This document shows, one piece after another, positions 1 to 8,287 of a stretch of DNA of 64,000 bases. Each line of letters starts with the position of its first letter. The first letter of the stretch is position 1. The DNA comes from Synechocystis sp. PCC 7509 (GTDB lineage: Bacteria > Cyanobacteriota > Cyanobacteriia > Cyanobacteriales > Chroococcidiopsidaceae): assembly GCF_000332075.2 (NCBI RefSeq), contig NZ_ALVU02000001.1, positions 3,546,324 to 3,610,323 of the forward strand, in the 5' to 3' direction. Below the pieces are notes generated by a model that saw only the letters and a program-made list of their open reading frames with translations, was not told the origin of the DNA and did not search any database. Position numbers and translations under genes: made by a program.

Positions 1-869
1 ACGTTTACTTGCGCTTCGGCGGTGGATGCGCCCAAATGAGGCGTTAAAATTGCTTGTTTGCCCAAAGCTCGAAGGGGCGATTCTCCCAAAGGTTCGGTTT
101 CGTAGACATCTATGGCTGCGCCGCCAATAAGTCCCTTTTCTAAGGCTTCAGCTAGAGCAATTTCGTCAATAATTCCGCCTCTAGCACAGTTAATAATTCT
201 AGCGTTGGGCTTCATCTTGGCTAAAGCTTCGGCGTTAATTAGGTGGGTTGTTTCGGGAGTTTTGGGGATGTGTAGGGTAATGTAATCAGATTCTCGCAAC
301 AGTAAATCCATATCTACCAAACGACAACCTAATTGTTCGGCGCGTTCGTTAGAAATGAAGGGATCAAAAGCAATTAGTTTCATCCCCATTGCTTTAGCAA
401 CGTTGGCTACATGAGAACCAATTTTGCCTAAACCAACAACTCCTAGAGTTTTTTTGTAAACTTCTGCGCCGACGTAGCTTTTACGATCCCACTGTCCGCT
501 TTTTACTGATGTATTGGCATCGGGAATGTAGCGAGAGAGCGCCATCATCATTGCTAGGGCGTGTTCGGCGGCGGCAATGGTGTTACCTTCAGGGGAATTT
601 ACAACTACGATGCCTCGGCGGGTAGCGGCAGGTACATCGACGTTATCCACCCCCACGCCTGCCCGTCCGATAATTTTTAGCTGAGTTCCAGCATCAATAA
701 TTTCTTTGGTGATCCGGCTACCAGAGCGGATCATTAGTGCGTCGTACTCTGGAATGATTTGGATAAATTGTTCGGGCGATAAATTGGTTTTGATGTCAAC
801 CGTCGCTACTTGGGAGAGAATGTCAATTCCAACTTGGTCGATGGGGTCAGATACAAGAACTTTGGGCAT
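1..869 (-). CDS. serA: D-3-phosphoglycerate dehydrogenase, N-terminal part (cut by window edge)
   Basis: Catalyses the first step of serine synthesis, oxidising 3-phosphoglycerate with NAD in the cytoplasm. Read on the minus strand from ATG at 869, the protein begins [14 protein letters not shown] and carries the Rossmann motif [12 protein letters not shown], the [11 protein letters not shown] segment and the [11 protein letters not shown] active-site segment. About 289 residues are present. The remaining substrate-binding, ASB and ACT parts lie beyond position 1. The product is certain; the length is not known here. The stretch 870-1132 holds only the leader regions of this gene and the next one. 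Confidence 0.95.
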   Translation of the reverse strand, partial: MPKVLVSDPIDQVGIDILSQVATVDIKTNLSPEQFIQIIPEYDALMIRSGSRITKEIIDAGTQLKIIGRAGVGVDNVDVPAATRRGIVVVNSPEGNTIAAAEHALAMMMALSRYIPDANTSVKSGQWDRKSYVGAEVYKKTLGVVGLGKIGSHVANVAKAMGMKLIAFDPFISNERAEQLGCRLVDMDLLLRESDYITLHIPKTPETTHLINAEALAKMKPNARIINCARGGIIDEIALAEALEKGLIGGAAIDVYETEPLGESPLRALGKQAILTPHLGASTAEAQVN

Positions 870-1132
870 TTTTCTGGAGGAAGTCGCGCTATACTTTGCT
901 TTTACAGTGGTCAATAAGTTTTAACTTTAGCTAGGCTTGGGTTCGAGGGTGAAGACTTCACTTTATTATTGTTTGCAAGTCAAAAGTGCGATCGCACTTC
1001 CCCGTCACAGCGACACCAGCAATAATTGTTCTTGTCATCTTTAAAATAACTATAAGTTTAGGGCATACTCGCAGCAAGTTAAACTATAACCCAAAGCCGA
1101 AACAAGCACTAACAAAATAAGATCGCATTTTT

Positions 1133-1648
1133 ATGAACTATCTTATCGCCGTAATGAGCGATCGCATTTCTGCCGAAGCCGCCTATGTATCTTTGGAAAA
1201 AGAAGGTATCCCGCTTACAAATATTAGTATTTTAGGTAAAGGTTACAAAACGGCAGATGAGTTTGGTTTAATCGATCCCAACGCCGAAGCTAAAAAACAA
1301 TCGCGTTTACTCTCTTTTTGGCTAGTACCTTTTGGATTTATTGCGGGTGGGGCTTTTAATTGGCTCACTGGTTTAAATACTTTTCCTTGGGCGGGGACAA
1401 CGGGTAACATTGCTATTGGCGCGCTTTTAGGCGCGATGGGTGGCTTTATGGGCAGCTTTTTCGCTGGTGGTGGCGTAGGTTTAACTTTAGGTGGCGGCGA
1501 TGCGCTTCCTTATCGCAACCGTTTGAACGCAGGCAAATATTTAGTAGTTGTCAAGGGATCGGATCTGGTTACTCGTCAAGCTAATCGAGTTTTGAGAAAA
1601 TTTGAGCCAGAAAACTTACAAGGATATAACGATCCCGACGAGCAGTAA
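1133..1648 (+). CDS. Glycine-rich membrane protein related to general stress protein 17M-type domains
   Basis: A 171-residue protein of unknown function. The N-terminus (MNYLIAVMSDRISAEAAY) looks like the small alpha/beta 'general stress protein 17M-like' fold that senses nothing known. It is followed by two hydrophobic glycine-rich segments at about residues 60-82 and 90-120, which probably form a membrane hairpin, and a short basic soluble tail. It is 28 bp upstream of the S4-domain gene on the same strand, so the two may be cotranscribed. The start ATG directly follows a GATCGCATTTTT leader, a form also seen before the gene at 21198. Family assignment is tentative. Confidence 0.6.
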   Translation: MNYLIAVMSDRISAEAAYVSLEKEGIPLTNISILGKGYKTADEFGLIDPNAEAKKQSRLLSFWLVPFGFIAGGAFNWLTGLNTFPWAGTTGNIAIGALLGAMGGFMGSFFAGGGVGLTLGGGDALPYRNRLNAGKYLVVVKGSDLVTRQANRVLRKFEPENLQGYNDPDEQ

Positions 1649-1676
1649 TAAAATTCATCTAAGTTAAAAGTTTTAA

Positions 1677-2456
1677 ATGTTGCCAAGAGAAGAAATTTTA
1701 AAGGGTGTAGAAAATCGAGACAGTATAGCGCGGGTAATCGATCGCGCTGAACAAGCTATTAAAACGTGGGAAGTTGTGTTAACAGATTTCCTTTCCCCCC
1801 CCGAACTTGCAGAGCTACAAAAGGTGTTTAGTCGCTTGACAGAGGTGCAATTATTGGCTTGGGGTGGGTACGAACAAGCCGAACGTCAACGCTTGGCTGT
1901 CGCTCGCTCGGAAATGCCTTTAGAACGCCATCAAGTGGAGTTAGTGGCGCTAGAAATTGCCGGAAACTTTCTATTTGATACAGCAACTCACCGCGACTTT
2001 TTGGGGGCGATGTTGGGGACGGGAATTGTCCGCGAGAAGACGGGCGATGTGATTGTACTAGGCGAACGGGGAGCGCAGGCGATCGTTACTCCAGAAATTG
2101 CCGAATTTTTAGAAATGAGTTTGCAACAAGTGCGTTCTGTTCCCGTAAAAACTCAGCGTATCGATTTAAGTGAGTTAAAAATTAGAGAACCCAAAAAGAA
2201 GGAATCGACTACTGTTGAAGCTTCTTTGAGATTGGATGCGATCGCTTCTGCGGGTTTTGGAATGTCGCGCAGCAAAATGTCTGATTTAATTGATGGCGGC
2301 GATGTGCGCGTCAATTGGAAAGATATTACTCAAGCAAGTTATCAAGTCAAGTCTGGCGATTTAATTGCTGTTAGCGGTAAAGGAAGATTGGAAGTTGGCG
2401 AGATTATGATTACTAAAAAAGAACGTTATCGCATTCAATTAACTAGATATATGTAG
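1677..2456 (+). CDS. Photosystem II S4 domain protein (YlmH-like RNA-binding protein)
   Basis: 259 residues, the usual length for the cyanobacterial photosystem II S4-domain family related to Bacillus YlmH. The N-terminal 170 residues match the YlmH-type RNA-binding region (segments ELAELQKVFSRL and VELVALEIAGNF). The C-terminus at about 183-245 is an S4 domain (RLDAIASAGFGMSRSKMSDLI, then GGDVRVNWK). The family is linked to ribosome or RNA function and, by plant relatives, to photosystem II maintenance. Its exact target is unknown. It may be cotranscribed with the upstream membrane protein gene. Confidence 0.85.
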   Translation: MLPREEILKGVENRDSIARVIDRAEQAIKTWEVVLTDFLSPPELAELQKVFSRLTEVQLLAWGGYEQAERQRLAVARSEMPLERHQVELVALEIAGNFLFDTATHRDFLGAMLGTGIVREKTGDVIVLGERGAQAIVTPEIAEFLEMSLQQVRSVPVKTQRIDLSELKIREPKKKESTTVEASLRLDAIASAGFGMSRSKMSDLIDGGDVRVNWKDITQASYQVKSGDLIAVSGKGRLEVGEIMITKKERYRIQLTRYM

Positions 2457-2525
2457 GTAACAGAAACTCGGCGTTGCATACTTCAAGGGATGAAAATCAT
2501 CGACTGCAATTTTTGCTGATGAGTA

Positions 2526-2548
2526 GAGACGTTGCAGTGCAACGTCTC
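2526..2548. terminator. Perfect 11-bp inverted repeat between convergent genes; likely bidirectional terminator or dispersed palindrome
   Basis: GAGACGTTGCA is followed one base later by its exact complement TGCAACGTCTC. The palindrome lies between the convergent ends of the S4 gene (2456) and the SDR gene (2551). On the plus strand it is followed by CACTAATTTTT. From memory, very similar GAGACGTTGC palindromes are scattered in many cyanobacterial genomes, so it may be a mobile short repeat used as a terminator. Confidence 0.5.
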
Positions 2549-2550
2549 CA

Positions 2551-3345
2551 CTAATTTTTATCTACACCTGTACCTAAAATAGTTTTCCACAAATTTACTA
2601 AAGCTTCTCTAGGTAAAAATCGCGGTATATTTACCAACACTTGATTTCTAATATCTCCCGGTACAATACTAGAATGCTTGTTTTTTAGTGCTTCTAAGGC
2701 TTCTTTTACTATTACTTCGGGGGGCGTAGAATTAAGTTCCGACGCTTTGGCTAAAAAGCTGGGAAATTCTGCATCTGCAAAAAAGCTTGTAGGTGATGGG
2801 CCCGGACAAACCGCAAGAATATCAACATTGTAACGGCGATTTTCTGCCCACAAAGCTTCGCTAAAACTCAATACAAAGGCTTTACTAGCTGCGTAAACAC
2901 TAAAGTATGGCATCGGTTGAAAGGCGGCGCTTGATGCCATATTAATTATGCCTCCCAAGCGGCGATCGCGCATTCCTGGCAAAAATTGATGAGTTAAGTC
3001 TACTAAAGCCAATATATTCACTTGAACTATCTTTACTTGCTTTTCACCGTCTCGCTCGGCAAAATCTCCGTAGTCACCAAAACCCGCATTGTTGACCAAC
3101 AAATCAATAGTTATACCTTTTTGATTTACCTTGTCAAATACATCTTTTGCAGCGTTTGGTGCTGTCAAATCTTGAACAATAATATCTACTTCAATTTTGA
3201 ACTGCGATCGCAACAGTTGCGCTAATGATTCCAGCTTTTCCTCGGATCTTGCTACCAAAACTAAATTCATTTGCTTTTGTGCTAGTTCTTGGGCGAATGT
3301 CTCCCCAATTCCCGCCGAAGCTCCAGTAATTAAAGCAGTTTTCAT
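2551..3345 (-). CDS. Short-chain dehydrogenase/reductase (DltE-like)
   Basis: 264-residue classical SDR. The nucleotide-binding motif is TGASAGIGE (residues 7-15), with the NNAG motif in LLVNNAGFGDYG, the catalytic serine in INMASSAAF and YxxxK in YAASKAF. It should therefore be an active NAD(P)H-dependent oxidoreductase; its substrate cannot be told from sequence. The proline-rich PGPSPTSFF segment follows the active site as usual. It stands alone between a convergent S4 gene and coaBC on the same strand 73 bp upstream. Confidence 0.85.
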   Translation of the reverse strand: MKTALITGASAGIGETFAQELAQKQMNLVLVARSEEKLESLAQLLRSQFKIEVDIIVQDLTAPNAAKDVFDKVNQKGITIDLLVNNAGFGDYGDFAERDGEKQVKIVQVNILALVDLTHQFLPGMRDRRLGGIINMASSAAFQPMPYFSVYAASKAFVLSFSEALWAENRRYNVDILAVCPGPSPTSFFADAEFPSFLAKASELNSTPPEVIVKEALEALKNKHSSIVPGDIRNQVLVNIPRFLPREALVNLWKTILGTGVDKN

Positions 3346-3418
3346 TAACTAATCTTGTTGAAACTCTTTAAATCTTAACAATTTACCCTACAAAAATGCT
3401 CTATCAACTGGAATGAAT

Positions 3419-4615
3419 CTAAAATAACATTTGGATAAAATCGTATAAATGATGGGCTAGTTGGAGTTTGCTACAAGCAGGGATTTCTACTTGACGATTA
3501 GCGTCTATAAAAACTGCCGAGTTTGAATCGCTCCCAAAACCACTATTAGGTAAATCAACGGGGTTAGCTGCGATCGCATCTAACGCCTTTGACTGCAATT
3601 TCGCCAACGCTGGCTTGACAATATCTCCAGTCTGTGCAGCAAAACCAATCAAACGTTGATGCGGCTGTTTTAATTGTCCCAATTCTGCCACAATATCCCC
3701 AACTGGTGCTAAAGGTAAGCTTTGAGGGAGGGACTTTTTTGGTAACTTTTCGCTGCTGTAAGTTGCTGGTTTTACATCCGCTACCGCCGCCGCCATGATT
3801 GTAATATCCGCATCAGCAAAGTTATTTAACATTGCTTGACGCATTTCGTCAGCGCTTACAACCCCAATTGCTTGTACTCCTACAGGTATATCGCCGCTAA
3901 CTGGTGCGTGAACGAGGGTGACTATTGCGCCTCTATTTATTGCCGCTTGCGCTAAAGCTAAACCCATTTTGCCTGTAGAGGGATTGCCGATAAACCGCAC
4001 CGGATCTAAATATTCTCGCGTTCCTCCGGCGCTAATCAATACTTGCTTTCCGACTAAGTCTTGCTGCCATTTTGCATACAAAAGCGATCGCAAATTAGTA
4101 AAAATTTCCTTTGGTTCTGCCATACGCCCCGCACCTACGCGATCGCAAGCCAATAACCCATAACCTGTTTGCATACCATAATATCGCTTATCTGTCAATA
4201 ACTGCTGCCAATTGCGTTGTACTGATAATTGCTGCCACATTTCTGTATTCATGGCAGGAGCGAGTAAAATCGGACAATTAGAAGCTAAAACAGTATTAGT
4301 TAGCAGATTATCCGCCATCCCATGAGCTAGTTTAGCAAGAGTATTGGCTGTTAAAGGCGCAATAACTAAAACTTCTGCCCATTCGCCCAAATCTATATGT
4401 AGAGGGCGATTGTAGGGTTGCCAGAAATCTTTATCGGTGTAAGCTTGGTGACGAGCCAGAGTAGCTAAAGTTAAAGGTGTAATAAACTCTTGGGCGGAGT
4501 CCGTGAGAATTACTCGTACTTCCGCCCCAGCTTTGAATAGTGTTGATACAAGTTCGCAAACTTTGTAAGCGGCAATACCGCCGCCTACGCCAACTAAAAC
4601 TTTTCTGCCGAGCAT
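3419..4615 (-). CDS. coaBC: Bifunctional phosphopantothenoylcysteine decarboxylase / phosphopantothenate-cysteine ligase
   Basis: Makes 4'-phosphopantetheine for coenzyme A in two steps. The N-terminal flavodoxin-like CoaC half shows [10 protein letters not shown], the catalytic histidine region [16 protein letters not shown] and the catalytic cysteine region [16 protein letters not shown]. The C-terminal CoaB half shows [24 protein letters not shown] and AAAVADV. The 398-residue length is normal. Its ATG immediately follows the stop codon of the DUF2555 gene upstream (no intervening base), so the two are almost certainly translated from one mRNA. Confidence 0.96.
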   Translation of the reverse strand: MLGRKVLVGVGGGIAAYKVCELVSTLFKAGAEVRVILTDSAQEFITPLTLATLARHQAYTDKDFWQPYNRPLHIDLGEWAEVLVIAPLTANTLAKLAHGMADNLLTNTVLASNCPILLAPAMNTEMWQQLSVQRNWQQLLTDKRYYGMQTGYGLLACDRVGAGRMAEPKEIFTNLRSLLYAKWQQDLVGKQVLISAGGTREYLDPVRFIGNPSTGKMGLALAQAAINRGAIVTLVHAPVSGDIPVGVQAIGVVSADEMRQAMLNNFADADITIMAAAVADVKPATYSSEKLPKKSLPQSLPLAPVGDIVAELGQLKQPHQRLIGFAAQTGDIVKPALAKLQSKALDAIAANPVDLPNSGFGSDSNSAVFIDANRQVEIPACSKLQLAHHLYDFIQMLF

Positions 4616-4852
4616 TTATAACTCGTCGCAAGGATCTAAATCTAATAGATAAACGAAAGCCTCTACCAACTCTGGACGCTGAAAGGCGATCGCGCGGAGC
4701 AAATGCCAGTCGTTCAATCCGTCAAAAGCATTTGTGTAATTGTCTTGCTCAAGACGTATTGCTAAGTCTTCCACTTCTTCCGCAGACATGACGGCAATGT
4801 CTTTTTTAGAAAAGCTCAAAGTTTCTACCATTACTCGCGCCTCCAGCATCAT
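4616..4852 (-). CDS. DUF2555 family protein
   Basis: 78-residue acidic protein of a cyanobacteria-specific family of unknown function. Recognisable features are MSAEEVEDLAIRLEQDNY, the conserved FDGLNDWHLLRAIAFQRPEL and an acidic end LDLDPCDEL. It directly abuts coaBC downstream, an arrangement that suggests cotranscription. The first of two adjacent ATG codons is taken; a start at residue 8 (MVETLSF) is also possible. Function is not known and context does not settle it. Confidence 0.8.
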   Translation of the reverse strand: MMLEARVMVETLSFSKKDIAVMSAEEVEDLAIRLEQDNYTNAFDGLNDWHLLRAIAFQRPELVEAFVYLLDLDPCDEL

Positions 4853-4952
4853 TTAAGTGCAGTAGCCTATAGAGTTACATTATTGCAACTACCGTAACTA
4901 TTTTAATGGCATAAGTAGAATTGTGTAATTAAATTGTCATTAGTATTTTTGA

Positions 4953-5816
4953 CTATACCGAGGTCAAAACTGCATTGCTAGTGGTACTTGTTGCGGCAAT
5001 TTGAGGGCAATAGACTTCACAAGAATTATTGGGGCTTTCAATTAGCTTAATTTTATGTAAAGTTGCGCCCAATTGCTCAATAGGAAGTCGCAATAAGTCC
5101 TGAATACGGACGGCAATATTTTCCGCCGTTGGGACAATTTGGGCAAAATAAGCAATATCTTTATTTAAAAAGGTGTGATCGAATGATTCAATTACTTGCT
5201 CGTCAATAACGGTTTGCAAAGCGCCTAAGTCAACTAACATACCTGTCCTAGGATCTATTTCCCCTTTTACAGTCACTTCCAAATGATAATTATGCCCGTG
5301 ACCGTTGGGACGAGCGCATTTACCGTAAATTTCGACATTTTCCTCATAACTAAGATCGGGATGCGCCAGACGATGAGCGGCGCTAAAGTGAGTGCTGATA
5401 GATAAATAAGCTTCCATACCGTTTCCTTGATAATCTGCCCAAAGTTGAGGGTGTTCAAATAGTTGAATATTGACTAGAGGTAAATGAGATTCTAGCTTTT
5501 GCCAGATAATCCGGGCAATATTTTCGGTAGTAGGCAAAGTTTGTTGAAATTCTGACCAAGCATCATTAAGGTAGGAATAGTCTAACTGACTTGTAATTTC
5601 GCGTTTAATTACCTGCTTGACTTCCGACAAATTCATTACCATGCCATAGCGGTCTAATTCTCCGGCGATCGCCACATACAATACATAATTATGTCCATGT
5701 CCAGGATTGCGGGTACATAAACCAAAAAGTTGATTATTTTCAGCTTCGCTAAGTTCTGGCAACCAATAGCGATGACTGGCAGAAAATTGAGCGCGGCGAT
5801 TGACAATACATTGCAT
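4953..5816 (-). CDS. Tandem-domain 6-carboxytetrahydropterin / 6-pyruvoyltetrahydropterin synthase
   Basis: 287 residues containing two complete PTPS/QueD domains in one chain; single-domain enzymes are about 120-150 residues. Domain 1 (1-135) has the zinc-ligand histidine in FSASHRYW and CTRNPGHGHNY. Domain 2 (about 142-275) has FSAAHRLAHP and CARPNGHGHNY. In both, the catalytic cysteine is five residues before HGH, the spacing of eukaryote-type PTPS rather than the shorter spacing of E. coli QueD. Both copies keep the D-H-x-x-L/S-Y-S-Y-L-N type dimer and catalytic segment (LDYSYLN, FDHTFLN). Role is pterin synthesis, either queuosine/deazapurine or biopterin type; sequence does not decide. 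Confidence 0.85.
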   Translation of the reverse strand: MQCIVNRRAQFSASHRYWLPELSEAENNQLFGLCTRNPGHGHNYVLYVAIAGELDRYGMVMNLSEVKQVIKREITSQLDYSYLNDAWSEFQQTLPTTENIARIIWQKLESHLPLVNIQLFEHPQLWADYQGNGMEAYLSISTHFSAAHRLAHPDLSYEENVEIYGKCARPNGHGHNYHLEVTVKGEIDPRTGMLVDLGALQTVIDEQVIESFDHTFLNKDIAYFAQIVPTAENIAVRIQDLLRLPIEQLGATLHKIKLIESPNNSCEVYCPQIAATSTTSNAVLTSV

Positions 5817-5908
5817 GAGTATTTAGACGCAGTTTGTAAAAAATCTTAACCTACCTTCTTACAGGATAAAGCAAGTTTTATTTAACTCCCTGGCTCAAAA
5901 CGGTGATT

Positions 5909-6592
5909 TTAGGCAAAGTCAGCTAAAGCACTTTGTACATCGTCATGTAAACCCGCCGCAATGCGGAACAATTCTTGACCAACATGAAGATAGCGATCGT
6001 CGTAGTTGAGGGGAAAATAGTTTAACTCGTCCAGTCCGTCGGCTAAATGATTCAGGCAATAGTAAAGATGAGCCGCCGCACTAGCTACAATCGGCGGATT
6101 GGGCATAGAACGAAAAATACTTTGAGCTTCTTTAAGAAAATCGCGGCAGTTTTTTAGATAATCTTGGAATCCTTCTAATAACTCATCATCAAAAGGATCT
6201 GCCGCTAGTTCGTCGATTTGTTCGTCTAGAGAATTAAGAATGTTATCTAAAAGCCCATTGACTGGTTGATAAACTTGTTGTAGCCATTTTTGTACTTGTT
6301 CATCTGCCGCCCTACCTCGTTTGCGAGGAATGCTATTGCTCTTTACCGAACTTGTAGGCTTAGTTTGAACTTTACTAGCATTCAATTGGCGATCGTAGGA
6401 GCGCCGATTAGCCGTATCTTTCAAGATTTCGTAAGCTGCATTAATCCGAATAATCTGTTCGCTGTCGCCATCAGCCCGATTGCGATCGGGATGAAATTGC
6501 TTGACTAAGCGGCGGTAAGCCTGTTTAATCTCCCCACTTGTGGCATCAGGAAGCACCTGTAGGGTGTTGTAGTGGTTGTTAAAATCTGCCAT
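5909..6592 (-). CDS. DnaJ-domain protein (J-domain cochaperone)
   Basis: 227 residues. The N-terminal 70 residues are a canonical J domain: helix II QAYRRLVKQF, the HPD tripeptide in FHPDRNRA and helix IV RRSYDRQL. There is no G/F-rich, zinc-finger or DnaJ C-terminal domain, so it is a type III (class C) J-protein. The C-terminal part (about 95-227) is helical and of unknown function (PPIVASAAAHLYYCLNHLADGLDELNYF). It should stimulate an Hsp70 on a specific client. It is a single gene between PTPS and cysK. Confidence 0.85.
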   Translation of the reverse strand: MADFNNHYNTLQVLPDATSGEIKQAYRRLVKQFHPDRNRADGDSEQIIRINAAYEILKDTANRRSYDRQLNASKVQTKPTSSVKSNSIPRKRGRAADEQVQKWLQQVYQPVNGLLDNILNSLDEQIDELAADPFDDELLEGFQDYLKNCRDFLKEAQSIFRSMPNPPIVASAAAHLYYCLNHLADGLDELNYFPLNYDDRYLHVGQELFRIAAGLHDDVQSALADFA

Positions 6593-6652
6593 TTAACCAC
6601 TTTAGCGCAAGAAAGCAGAGGGCAAAAGTATAATATATTGCCCTCTTGGTTT

Positions 6653-7624
6653 CTATTCTCTAATCCCTGCAATTGCTGGCATTCGCGGCTCCAAATCTTG
6701 GAATAATGGCGTACTTAAGTAGCGTTCGCCAAAACTTGGCTGAATCATCACGATCAGTTTTCCGGCGTTTTCTGGGCGCTGGGCAACAACGATCGCCGCT
6801 TTTAATGCCGCACCAGAGGAAATGCCCGAAAGCAGCCCTTCTTCGCGCGCCAAACGCCGCCCGTAAGCAATCGCTTCATCATCGCTAACTTTAACTACTT
6901 CATCAATCATATTTACATTCAAAACTTGGGGAATAAAACCCGCCCCAATGCCTTGAATTTTGTGCGCTCCGGGGTTGCCTCCCGATAAAACTGGGCTATT
7001 GACGGGTTCAACGGCGATCGCTTGAAAACTAGGTTTTAGCGCCTTAATCACTTCCGCTACCCCCGTCAGTGTCCCCCCAGTGCCGACTCCGGCGACAATC
7101 ATATCTACTTGTCCGTCGGTATCTTCCCAAATTTCTAGAGCCGTGGTTTCGCGGTGAATTTGGACATTTGCGGGGTTGCGGAACTGCTGCAACATATAAG
7201 CATTGGGGGTTGTATCCGCGATCACTTGCGCCCGCCGAATTGCCCCACTCATACCTTCAATACCGGGAGTTAGTTCTAATTGCGCCCCATAAGCCCGTAA
7301 CATCGCCCGGCGTTCGCTGCTCATGGTATCGGGCATGGTCAAAATTAAGCGATACCCTCTAGCGGCGGCGGTCATTGCTAGAGCAATTCCGGTATTTCCT
7401 GAAGTTGGTTCTACTAATATTGTTTTGCCAGGAGTAATTAGTTTTTCCTGTTCGGCGGCATTAATCATACTCACGCCAATGCGATCTTTAACCGAGGCGG
7501 AGGGATTCATGCTTTCAAGCTTTACCACAATTTGCGCTACACATCCCTCCGCTTGGGGAATGTGGTTCAACTGCACTAAAGGAGTGCGACCGACTAATTC
7601 TGTAATATCGTGAGCAATACGCAT
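6653..7624 (-). CDS. cysK: Cysteine synthase A (O-acetylserine sulfhydrylase)
   Basis: PLP enzyme making cysteine from O-acetylserine and sulfide. [12 protein letters not shown] carries the PLP lysine, PTSGNTGIA the substrate-binding loop, and [10 protein letters not shown] the phosphate-binding glycines; the C-terminal half has [12 protein letters not shown]. The ATG at 7624 ([17 protein letters not shown]) matches family N-termini better than the TTG 13 codons upstream at 7663, so it is chosen here. It follows an Rrf2 regulator gene on the same strand, consistent with CymR-like control of cysteine synthesis. Confidence 0.95.
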   Translation of the reverse strand: MRIAHDITELVGRTPLVQLNHIPQAEGCVAQIVVKLESMNPSASVKDRIGVSMINAAEQEKLITPGKTILVEPTSGNTGIALAMTAAARGYRLILTMPDTMSSERRAMLRAYGAQLELTPGIEGMSGAIRRAQVIADTTPNAYMLQQFRNPANVQIHRETTALEIWEDTDGQVDMIVAGVGTGGTLTGVAEVIKALKPSFQAIAVEPVNSPVLSGGNPGAHKIQGIGAGFIPQVLNVNMIDEVVKVSDDEAIAYGRRLAREEGLLSGISSGAALKAAIVVAQRPENAGKLIVMIQPSFGERYLSTPLFQDLEPRMPAIAGIRE

Positions 7625-7692
7625 AGTCTTAGTTAGTTGTGTAATCGATGGGTCTAACAGCAAACAAAAAACTCAGGGAAATTCTCATCTAC

Positions 7693-8130
7693 TTAGATGT
7701 AATACATTAAATTCAATTGCTTTCTAGCAGAGCGTTGATCGCAAAGATCCTGAAGCGTGTAATTGTGCAAAACTAAGTCCGCCGCTTGCCGTGCTTCCTG
7801 CCAGATTTCTTGAATTACCGCACTTTCTAATGTTTTGGGATTAGCTTCTTCTTCCGATGAATTAGAGTTTAACCCCTCCAAGCATCCCATCACCTCCAAT
7901 AAAGTAATTTTCCAAGGTTCTCTTGCGAGAATGTAACCACCTTTTGCCCCGCGTTGGCTTTTGACTATTCCGCCACGCCTCAAGGTTGCTAATAGCTGTT
8001 CCAAGTAGCGATCGGGGATATGTTGTTCTGCTGCAATTTGCCGAATTTGCAGAGGTTCGCCGCCAGCATAATGACTTGCTAGTTCTAGTAAGGCAAGCAA
8101 AGCATATTCAGATTTACAAGAGATGTCCAC
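7693..8130 (-). CDS. Rrf2-family transcriptional regulator (CymR-like)
   Basis: About 146 residues. The N-terminal winged helix-turn-helix is typical Rrf2: CKSEYALLALLELASHY, QIRQIAAEQHIPDRYLEQLLATLRRGGIVKS and the wing RGAKGGYILAR. The closely spaced cysteine triad that binds the Fe-S cluster in IscR is absent, which favours a CymR-like regulator acting without a cluster. It lies directly upstream of cysK on the same strand, so it probably controls cysteine synthesis and itself. No ATG is present; the GTG at 8130 (MDISCKSEY) is preferred, with a TTG at 8136 as the alternative. Confidence 0.85.
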   Translation of the reverse strand: MDISCKSEYALLALLELASHYAGGEPLQIRQIAAEQHIPDRYLEQLLATLRRGGIVKSQRGAKGGYILAREPWKITLLEVMGCLEGLNSNSSEEEANPKTLESAVIQEIWQEARQAADLVLHNYTLQDLCDQRSARKQLNLMYYI

Positions 8131-8235
8131 AGGCAAAAATGAGCGCGAAAGATAATTAAAATTGTTATCGGCTTTAGGTTCATTATACTACGGTTCTCCA
8201 CTGGGGTTTGCTAGTTTAGTTAAAAATAGCAAAGA

Positions 8236-8261
8236 AAAACCCCGCCTAGTTGCGGGGTTTT
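8236..8261 (-). terminator. Rho-independent terminator of the porin gene
   Basis: AAAACCCCGC and GCGGGGTTTT form a perfect 10-bp stem around a 6-base loop. On the minus strand, the direction of the porin gene ending at 8288, the stem runs into TTTTTCTTTG, a good U-tract. It may also limit read-through the other way, towards the Rrf2 promoter region. Confidence 0.85.
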
Positions 8262-8287
8262 GAGCATTCAAGTAGATATTACCAAGT

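Noticed and set aside
706-924. Forward frame over the serA start
   Set aside because: It is a shadow of serA on the other strand.
3022-3225. Forward frame inside the SDR gene
   Set aside because: Antisense to a clear SDR; hydrophobic chance translation.
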